Below, one piece after another: positions 35,004 to 40,958 of a stretch of DNA of 64,000 bases. This stretch comes from 70-18 sp041691815 (lineage in GTDB: Bacteria; Pseudomonadota; Alphaproteobacteria; Acetobacterales; Acetobacteraceae): assembly GCA_041691815.1 (NCBI GenBank), contig JBEPTZ010000003.1, forward strand, positions 1 through 64,000, given 5' to 3'. Position 1 is the first letter of the stretch. Every line of letters begins with the position of its first letter. The position numbers were made by a program, and so were the translations under genes. The notes beneath the pieces were generated by a model. The model was not told the origin of the DNA. It searched no databases and saw only the letters and a list, made by a program, of their open reading frames with translations.

Positions 35004-35744
35004 CTACCCCTCGAACAACCGCCGCAACGCCTCCGACACCCCCACCACCGTCTTCGCCGCCGGCTTGCGGAACGTCCCGGCGGTCGCCTTGCGCACCCCG
35101 AGCCGCGCCAGCATCTCCGCCTGCCCGATCGCCGCGGCCACCCCGTCCACCAGCGGCACCGGCACCAGATGCGCCACCTCGGCCGCCAGCCCGGCCAGCG
35201 GCGCCCCGCCCAGGATCACCACATCGGCCTCGTCCTCCGCCACTGCCCGCCGGCACATCTCCACCAGCAGCGCCGCCTTCTCCGCCTGCACCTCGCCGAT
35301 ATCGCTAAACGGCGCCTCCAGGCAGCGAATCGCCGCCAGCCGCCCGGCCAGCCCGTTATATTCCACGCATTCGCGGTACCACGGCCCCAGCGCCACCGCG
35401 AAGGTCACGATCGCGAATCGCCGCCCCAGCATGCACGCGGTCAGCATCGCCGCCTCGGCCATGCCGATCACCGGGATATCCAGCAACTCCCGCGCCCCGC
35501 CCACCCCCGGATCGCCGAACGCCGCCACCACCGCCGCGTCGCAGCCCGGCGCATGCTCGGCGAGCAATTCCAGCGTCGTCCGCCCGGCCACCGCCGCCTC
35601 GGCCCGCGTGGCGATATACGGCACCCCGGCCGCCCCGGTCACCGCCACCACCTCGGTCCCCGGCGACGCCGCCGCCCGCGCCACCGCGGCGATCCGCTCG
35701 GTGATCCCGACCGACGTATTCGGATTGGCCAGCAGAATCTTCAT
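35004..35744 (-). CDS. Asp/Glu/hydantoin racemase-family protein without the catalytic cysteines
   Basis: 246 residues with the two-lobed Asp/Glu racemase fold: LLANPNTSVGITERIAAVARA at the start, then GCDAAVVAAFGDPGVGGARELLDIPVIGMAEAAM and DVVILGGAPLAGLAAEVAHLVPVPLVDGVAAA. In hydantoin racemases the segments equivalent to AAFGDPG and LGGAPL normally carry cysteines (CFxDPG, LGCxxM); here the positions are Ala and Gly, so a two-cysteine racemase mechanism is not expected. A subfamily of unknown activity is likely. Divergent from the amidohydrolase gene (79 bp between starts), convergent with the glycosyltransferase. Confidence 0.75.
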   Translation of the reverse strand: MKILLANPNTSVGITERIAAVARAAASPGTEVVAVTGAAGVPYIATRAEAAVAGRTTLELLAEHAPGCDAAVVAAFGDPGVGGARELLDIPVIGMAEAAMLTACMLGRRFAIVTFAVALGPWYRECVEYNGLAGRLAAIRCLEAPFSDIGEVQAEKAALLVEMCRRAVAEDEADVVILGGAPLAGLAAEVAHLVPVPLVDGVAAAIGQAEMLARLGVRKATAGTFRKPAAKTVVGVSEALRRLFEG

Positions 35745-35823
35745 CCCGCCACGCTACCCCAGCCCCCCACCCTTGGCCACGCCGCCCCGCCCGGCCAAAC
35801 TACAGCGCAAAGGAGTTCCCCTC

Positions 35824-36978
35824 ATGCGCCTCACCAACGGCCGCCTCGAAGACGCCAGCCTCGTCGACCTCACCGTCGAGCATGGCCGCATCGCTGCCAT
35901 CGCCCCAGCCACCGGCCAACCAGGCGACGCTGACCTGTGCGGCCGCCTCCTGCTCCCGGCGCTCACCGATGGCCACGTCCACCTCGACAAGACCGTCCTC
36001 GGCATGCCCTGGCGCCCGAACAGCGGCGCCCCTACCGTCTCCGGCCGCGTCGAGAACGAGCGCCGGCTGCGCCGCTCCCTCACCCGGGTCGCCGAGCGCG
36101 CCGCCGCTCTCCTCCACCGCATGATTGCCAACGGCACCACCCGCCTGCGCACCCATGTCGACATCGACGACGAGATCGGCCTGGAAAACTTCCACGCCCT
36201 GCAAGCCGTCATCGCCAAATACCGCACCCAGGCCGACATCGAACTCGTCGCCTTCCCGCAAAGCGGCATCCTGCGTCGCCCCGGCGTCGCCGCCCTGCTC
36301 GACGCCGCCCTCGCCGAAGGTGCGGACCTGATCGGCGGCCTCGACCCCGCCACCTATGACGGCGACGCCCGCGCCCATCTCGACATCGTCTTCACCCTCG
36401 CCCAGAAACACGGCAAAGGCATCGACATCCACCTGCACGACCGCGACTCCGGCGGCAACGCCCAACTCCGCGACATCGCCGCCCGCACCACCGCCGCCGG
36501 CATGGCCGGCCAGGTCACCGTCAGCCACGCCTTCAGCCTCGGCACGCCCGACGAAGCCGACTTCGCCGCCACTGCCACCGCGCTGGCCCGCGCCGGCGTC
36601 GCCATCCTCACCTCCTCCCCCTCGGCCGGCCCGGTCCCCCCGGTCAAACCCCTGCTCGCCCACGGCGTCACGCTGCGCGCCGGCAGCGACAACATCCGCG
36701 ACCTCTGGTCCCCGTTCGGCAACGGCTGCATGATCGAACGCGCCATGCTGATCTCCCTCCGCCAAGGCTTCCGCACCGACGCCGATATCGCCCTCGCCTA
36801 CGACCTCTGCTCCGACTCCCGCCGCCTCTCCCCCGGCGCGCCCGCCGACTTCATCGCCATCGCCGCCGAAACCCGCGCCGAAGCCGTCGCCGAACGCCCG
36901 GCCCGCATGGTGTTCCGCGGTGGCCGCCTCATCGCACAAGACGGCAAGTATCTCGAAGGGGAAGCAGCGCTTTTTTGA
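35824..36978 (+). CDS. cytosine deaminase-like amidohydrolase
   Basis: 384 residues of the metal-dependent amidohydrolase superfamily. TDGHVHLDKTVLG (about 48-60) holds the first metal histidines, RTHVDIDDEIGLENF and IDIHLHDRDSGGNAQ the next, with VSHAFSLG and AGSDNIRDLW (the catalytic Asp region) later. Family members deaminate cytosine, isoguanine or related rings, or hydrolyse imides. ATG 35824 fits; the frame is open much further upstream over the antisense gene. Its final residues and stop codon (TGA at 36976) lie inside the left palindrome of A/B copy 6. Adjacent to a racemase-fold gene and an SDR, suggesting a catabolic set. Confidence 0.82.
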   Translation: MRLTNGRLEDASLVDLTVEHGRIAAIAPATGQPGDADLCGRLLLPALTDGHVHLDKTVLGMPWRPNSGAPTVSGRVENERRLRRSLTRVAERAAALLHRMIANGTTRLRTHVDIDDEIGLENFHALQAVIAKYRTQADIELVAFPQSGILRRPGVAALLDAALAEGADLIGGLDPATYDGDARAHLDIVFTLAQKHGKGIDIHLHDRDSGGNAQLRDIAARTTAAGMAGQVTVSHAFSLGTPDEADFAATATALARAGVAILTSSPSAGPVPPVKPLLAHGVTLRAGSDNIRDLWSPFGNGCMIERAMLISLRQGFRTDADIALAYDLCSDSRRLSPGAPADFIAIAAETRAEAVAERPARMVFRGGRLIAQDGKYLEGEAALF

Positions 36979-37088
36979 AAAAAAGCGCGCAAAAAACTTC
37001 ATCCGCCTTGCAACAGCGGCGTGGCGGAGATGCCGTACACTCCAATGGATAGAAAGTTTTTTTGCTTCTTTTTGTTCACAAAAAGAAG
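36967..37088. repeat. A/B intergenic element copy 6 (complete, changed A arms)
   Basis: The type A palindrome (36967-36988) here has arms GCGCTTTTTT and AAAAAAGCGC, loop GA: two bases differ from the family's GTTCTTTTTT on the left and both are compensated on the right. The type B palindrome is at 37065-37088 (arms CTTCTTTTTGT/ACAAAAAGAAG). The core reads GGAGATGCCGTACACTCC. The TGA stop of the upstream amidohydrolase is formed by the last T of the left arm and the GA loop. Confidence 0.93.
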
Positions 37089-37113
37089 ACCTTCAACTGA
37101 AAGGACCTGCCAG

Positions 37114-37908
37114 ATGGACATCCGCCTCACCGCCCACACCGCCATCAACACCGGCGCCAGCAAGGGCCTCGGCCTCGCGATGGCCAAGCGCTTCGCCGCC
37201 TCCGGTGCCGATGTCGCCATCCTCGCCCGCACCCGGGCCACGCTCGACACCGCCCGCGCCGAGATCGAGGCCCAGGCCCCCGGCCGCCGCGTCGTCGCCA
37301 TCGCCTGCGACGTCGCCCAGGCCGCCGACATCGCCCGCGCCCATGCGGCCGCCACCGAAGCCCTCGGCCCGATCGACATCGTGGTGAACAACGCCGGCGC
37401 CTCGGCCACCGGCCCGTTCGAGACCACCACCGACGAGGCCTGGCAGCAGGACCTCGACCTCAAGCTGTTCGCCGCCATCCGCCTCACCCGCCTGGCCTGG
37501 CCCACCATGAAGCAGCGCCGCTGGGGCCGGGTGATCAACGTGCTGAACACCGGCGCCAAGACCCCGCGCGCCAACGGCAGCCCCACCGTGGTCAGCCGCG
37601 CCGCCGGCATGGCGCTCACCAAGGTGCTGGCCGGCGAGGGGGCGCCCTACGGCATCCTGGTCAACGCCATGCTGGTCGGCCTGATCGCCACCGACCAGGT
37701 TGCCCGCGCCCACGCCAAACTGGTCGCCGGCGGCCAGAACATCACGCTGGCCGAACACATCGCCAAGGTCGGCGCCGCGGTGCCGCTCGGCCGCATGGGC
37801 CACGCCGAGGAATTCGCCAACCTCGCCTGCTTCCTGGCATCCGACGCCGGCGGCTACGTCACCGGCACCGCGATCAACGTCGACGGTGGCATGTCGCCGG
37901 TGGTGTGA
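37114..37908 (+). CDS. SDR family protein with substituted catalytic residues
   Basis: 264 residues of the short-chain dehydrogenase/reductase fold: cofactor motif NTGASKGLGLAMAKRF (14-29), ACDVAQAADIARA, NNAGASATGPFETT, and the late TGTAINVDGGMSPVV. In the active-site region GRVINVLNTGAKTPRANGSPTVVSRAAGMALTK, aligned without gaps to the canonical SDR at 54394, the Ser is Asn, the Tyr is Thr and the Lys is Arg. It may bind NAD(P) but lack the usual hydride-transfer chemistry, or use another mechanism. ATG 37114 starts 25 bp after the A/B element. Convergent with the bicupin gene (4 bp). Confidence 0.82.
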   Translation: MDIRLTAHTAINTGASKGLGLAMAKRFAASGADVAILARTRATLDTARAEIEAQAPGRRVVAIACDVAQAADIARAHAAATEALGPIDIVVNNAGASATGPFETTTDEAWQQDLDLKLFAAIRLTRLAWPTMKQRRWGRVINVLNTGAKTPRANGSPTVVSRAAGMALTKVLAGEGAPYGILVNAMLVGLIATDQVARAHAKLVAGGQNITLAEHIAKVGAAVPLGRMGHAEEFANLACFLASDAGGYVTGTAINVDGGMSPVV

Positions 37909-37912
37909 GCGG

Positions 37913-38983
37913 CTACCCGCCTTCCTCCCTATACAACCCCAACGCCCGCATCACCGGCAGATCGTTGAACTGAAACAGGCACGCATCCTCACTCCCGGAT
38001 GCGTTGCCATGTTCATGCCAGACCCAGGACGGCACCACGAAGATATCCCGCTCCACCCAGTCGAACCGCGCCCCGCCGATCACGCTGAACCCGGCCCCCT
38101 TGGCGCATTGATACACCACGCTGCCGGTATGCCGATGCGCCCGCGTCCGCTCCCCCGGCCGCAGAAGCTGCATCGCCGCGCCGATCGTGCGCATCACCGG
38201 CCCGCCATCATACGGGTTCACGTAATCCAGCATCGCCCCGTCATACGCCGTGCCGCCGCCCGAGGCCGCGTAGCGCCGCACCGCCGCATAGGTCGCCGCC
38301 CACTCGTATTTCAGCAGCGGCGAATGCCCGGCCCGCCAGTCCGCCCCCGCCGGCAGCAGCGCCGGCCCACCATACGTCGCCGAGGTGTCATCGACCGCAT
38401 GCGCCACCTTCTGCGCCAGGTCCGGATGCACCTCGAAGAAATTCGCCTCCAGCGCGTTCACCAGCGGAATATCCAGGCCGTCCTGCCAGATGCAGGTGCT
38501 CCCCCCAGCCTCCACCCCATGCTCATGCCAGCACCCGTTCGGCGTCAGCACGAAATCGTTCCGCCCCAGCGTCACCTTATGCCCGTCCACCACGGTATAG
38601 GCGCCCTCGCCCTCCATGATGAACCGCAGCGCCGAGGTGGAATGCCGGTGCGCCGAGGCCGCCTCGCCGGGGTTCATCACCTGCAACCCGGTGTACAGCC
38701 CGCCCACCGCCACCGCCACGTCGCGCCGGCCGGGATTGGCCAGATACACCACCCGCCGCCCGGCCCGCTCCGGCGTCACCAGGTCCAGCGCCCGCAGCAC
38801 ATGCGCGCGCAGATCGGCGTAGCGCCACAGCATCGGCAAACTGGCCGAGCGCGGCTCCCACGGCTCGATGCTATTGGCCACGTTCCACAGCGCGCCGGCA
38901 TCCAGCCGCTCGATCTCGCGGTAATACGCCGCCAGCTCCGGCGTATCGATCACATTCGCCCGCCCGGGCACGTCCTCGCGCAT
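37913..38983 (-). CDS. gentisate 1,2-dioxygenase-like bicupin
   Basis: 356 residues with two cupin domains. The first carries AHRHSTSALRFIMEGEGAYTVVDGHKV (iron-binding His) and CWHEHG; the second RAHRHTGSVVYQCAKGAGFSVIGG and VWHEHGN, so both domains retain the HxH...H pattern. The family includes gentisate and 1-hydroxy-2-naphthoate dioxygenases, which open aromatic rings with Fe(II). ATG 38983 follows a 350-bp AT-rich gap. Near the amidohydrolase and SDR genes it may form part of an aromatic or heteroaromatic degradation set; the true substrate is unknown. Confidence 0.8.
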   Translation of the reverse strand: MREDVPGRANVIDTPELAAYYREIERLDAGALWNVANSIEPWEPRSASLPMLWRYADLRAHVLRALDLVTPERAGRRVVYLANPGRRDVAVAVGGLYTGLQVMNPGEAASAHRHSTSALRFIMEGEGAYTVVDGHKVTLGRNDFVLTPNGCWHEHGVEAGGSTCIWQDGLDIPLVNALEANFFEVHPDLAQKVAHAVDDTSATYGGPALLPAGADWRAGHSPLLKYEWAATYAAVRRYAASGGGTAYDGAMLDYVNPYDGGPVMRTIGAAMQLLRPGERTRAHRHTGSVVYQCAKGAGFSVIGGARFDWVERDIFVVPSWVWHEHGNASGSEDACLFQFNDLPVMRALGLYREEGG

Positions 38984-39335
38984 CGCCGCCTCCCTGGGAA
39001 CCCGCGTCAGCTTACGGCAGGCGGCGGATATTGCCGCAAGGAATCCGCCCGCCGCGACAGGCAGGAGCCCTCAACGATACTCCCATACCCTCGTATGCTT
39101 ATCGATAATATTACGGTAAAAAATCGTATATCGGGTATGCCAGGTACGGAAATCGGACGGAAAATTCGCCACGAATCAGAAAAGATACTTGATTTTGCAG
39201 GAATCTTCCCAATCACAGAATCATCACGGAACCGATTCGAGCTTGTGGAAACGTCATTTTTTGCAATAATATCCCATCCGGCCGGTCAATCCTGTCGGCC
39301 AAGGCAATCAGTATCCGACATACAAGGAGAACAAA
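38984..39335. other. 352-bp AT-rich gap with promoter features
   Basis: The region upstream of the small peptide gene is clearly AT-richer than its neighbours between about 39071 and 39330. It includes the palindrome TTATCGATAA near 39100 and a promoter-like pair described separately. It contains no protein-coding character or A/B element. It should hold the divergent promoters of the bicupin gene and of the peptide/radical SAM pair. The base composition difference could mean transferred DNA. Confidence 0.5.
39243..39270 (+). promoter_or_regulatory. candidate sigma70-type promoter of the peptide/radical SAM pair
   Basis: TTGTGG (39243-39248), 16-bp spacer, AATAAT (39265-39270; five of six bases of TATAAT). 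Transcription would start near 39277, giving a leader of about 59 bases before the ATG at 39336, which has AAGGAGA in front of it. Suggested by eye only. Confidence 0.4.
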
Positions 39336-39551
39336 ATGCCCGACAGCAAGACGACCATCTCCGCCAAGACCATCGGCGAACTCCGTGCCGAAGCCGGGCG
39401 CTCGCGCATCGTCGATGCCGCGGTGATGCACCTGGAAAAAGACCGCGGCATCAACCTCGGCGCCGCGAATGCGGCGCTGAGCTGGGGGCTCGACTTCACG
39501 CTGCACATCAGTGCCGACCAGGCCGGCAAGGTGGTACGCCCCGGCGGCTGA
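39336..39551 (+). CDS. 71-aa candidate RiPP precursor peptide
   Basis: MPDSKTTISAKTIGELRAEA begins a charged, helical leader-like part to about residue 41, after which the composition changes to NLGAANAALSWGLDFTLHIS (about 40-59) and a short tail ADQAGKVVRPGG. W50, F54 and H57 are the aromatic residues that a cyclophane-forming radical SAM enzyme could use. A very strong AAGGAGA site lies 5 bp before ATG. The next gene, 68 bp on, is a radical SAM/SPASM protein, the usual partner of such peptides. No family recognised; it could also be a small helical protein that is not modified. The link rests on size, position and partner. Confidence 0.65.
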   Translation: MPDSKTTISAKTIGELRAEAGRSRIVDAAVMHLEKDRGINLGAANAALSWGLDFTLHISADQAGKVVRPGG

Positions 39552-39562
39552 GTATCGATGTT

Positions 39563-39586
39563 CGGGCCGGTCGCAAGGCCGGCCCG
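39563..39586 (+). promoter_or_regulatory. hairpin between peptide and radical SAM genes
   Basis: CGGGCCGG (39563-39570) and CCGGCCCG (39579-39586) make a perfect 8-bp stem with an 8-base loop TCGCAAGG, 11 bp after the peptide stop. In precursor-maturase pairs such hairpins commonly lower expression of the enzyme relative to the peptide. There is no T-tract behind it, so read-through is expected. Confidence 0.55.
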
Positions 39587-39619
39587 GCCTTCCCGAAATA
39601 GAACCCCGGGGTGCGACCG

Positions 39620-40825
39620 ATGAAGGACTTCGAGCTTTGCATCGTCAAGGTAACGGCATTCTGCAACATCGATTGCAGCTACTGCTACATGTTCAACGCC
39701 GCCGACCGCACCCATGAGCGGGTGCCGCGCGCGATGTCCGAAGCCACCGCCCTGCACCTGCTCGCCCGCATCACAGAATACCTCGACGCCCGCCGCCGCA
39801 CCCGCTTCCACCTCACCCTGCACGGCGGAGAACCCTCGCTCTGGCCGCGCCCCATCCTCAGCGCCTTCCTCGAGCGCATCTGCATCCTGAACGCCGGCGG
39901 CTACCACCTCACCGTCAGCATGCAGACCAACGCCTTCCGCTACGACGCCGCCTTGTTCGCGCTGTTGGCCGAACACAACGTCTCAGTCGGCGTCAGCATC
40001 GACGGCCCCCGCGAACACAACGACCGCCGCCGCGTCACCCATCGCGGCACCGGCACCTATGACCGGGTGATGGCCAATGTCGAGCGCATCCTGGCCGGCC
40101 CCGGCGCCTCGGTGTTCCAGGGCTTCCTGGCGGTCGCCGACCCCGACATCGCGCCGGAGGAATTCGTCGCCTGGGTCGCCGCCCTGCCGGTCACCCGCAT
40201 GGACCTGCTGTGGCCGATGGATTTCTCGTATCTCGCCCCGCCCTGGGCCGCCCCCGGCCAGAGCGGCGACCAGGCCCGCTATCGCGCCGCCCCCCGCTAC
40301 GGCGCCTGGTTCGCCGCGGTGTTCGACGCCTGGATGGCACGCGACGAACCCGACCTGCACATCCGACATTTCTACGACTGCATCGAACACTATCTCGGCT
40401 CGGCCCGGCACATCGAATCGATCGTCAACGACGGCGTGCCGATGTTCGTGGTCAACACCGACGGCGCCTACGAATACCACGACTACCTCCGCCCGCACGC
40501 CGACGGCGCCTGTCACACCGGCGCCGGCGTCGCCGAACAGCCAATCGCCGCGCTGCACGCCGATCCGCTGTTCGCCCGCCTGCTGGCACTGGGCGACCAC
40601 CTGCCGGCAGACTGCGAAGACTGCCATATCCGCTCGGTCTGCGGCGGCGGCTTCCTGCCCGGCCGGGCCGGCGCGCCAGGCCTGCCGCGCTCGGTGCTGT
40701 GCCACGACCAGGCGCATTTCTTCAGCCATGTCTGGGCCAGCCTGGCCGCTGCCGGCGTCGCCCCTGCGCCCGGCCGCGGGCTGGGCCAGGGCGGCGGGTT
40801 GCGGCCGCTGCTGGCGGCAGCGTGA
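39620..40825 (+). CDS. radical SAM/SPASM peptide-modifying enzyme (FxsB/GrrM-like)
   Basis: 401 residues. The [4Fe-4S]-SAM site is C15-x3-C19-x2-C22 (CNIDCSYC), followed by LHGGEPS (67-73). The C-terminal part has further cysteines: C298 (GACHTG), C332, C335, C341 in CEDCHIRSVCGGGFLPGR, and C361 (SVLCHDQ), a SPASM-type pattern. VCGGG followed by R and then SVxC-D is what I remember of FxsB and GrrM enzymes, which make three-residue cyclophane crosslinks in RiPPs. ATG 39620 has GGGG upstream; the frame opens 3 codons earlier. An anaerobic sulfatase-maturase role is less likely as no sulfatase is nearby. No transporter or protease gene follows. Confidence 0.82.
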   Translation: MKDFELCIVKVTAFCNIDCSYCYMFNAADRTHERVPRAMSEATALHLLARITEYLDARRRTRFHLTLHGGEPSLWPRPILSAFLERICILNAGGYHLTVSMQTNAFRYDAALFALLAEHNVSVGVSIDGPREHNDRRRVTHRGTGTYDRVMANVERILAGPGASVFQGFLAVADPDIAPEEFVAWVAALPVTRMDLLWPMDFSYLAPPWAAPGQSGDQARYRAAPRYGAWFAAVFDAWMARDEPDLHIRHFYDCIEHYLGSARHIESIVNDGVPMFVVNTDGAYEYHDYLRPHADGACHTGAGVAEQPIAALHADPLFARLLALGDHLPADCEDCHIRSVCGGGFLPGRAGAPGLPRSVLCHDQAHFFSHVWASLAAAGVAPAPGRGLGQGGGLRPLLAAA

Positions 40826-40835
40826 GCAAGCAAGT

Positions 40836-40958
40836 GTTCTTTGTTTGAAAACAAAGAAGCAAAAAAACTTCATCCGTTTTGGAGACTCCGCTGTCTCCAC
40901 CCCACCGCCGTTGCAAGGCGGACAAAAGTTTTTTTGGTTCTTTTTTTCAAAAAAGAAC
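40836..40958. repeat. A/B intergenic element copy 7 (complete, reversed)
   Basis: Type B palindrome 40836-40859 (one mismatch in the outermost pair, GTTC for CTTC) and type A palindrome 40937-40958 (arms GTTCTTTTTT/AAAAAAGAAC, loop TC). The core reads GGAGACTCCGCTGTCTCC. It lies between the convergent radical SAM and penicillin acylase genes, 10 bp from one stop and sharing its last base with the other stop codon. Confidence 0.9.
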
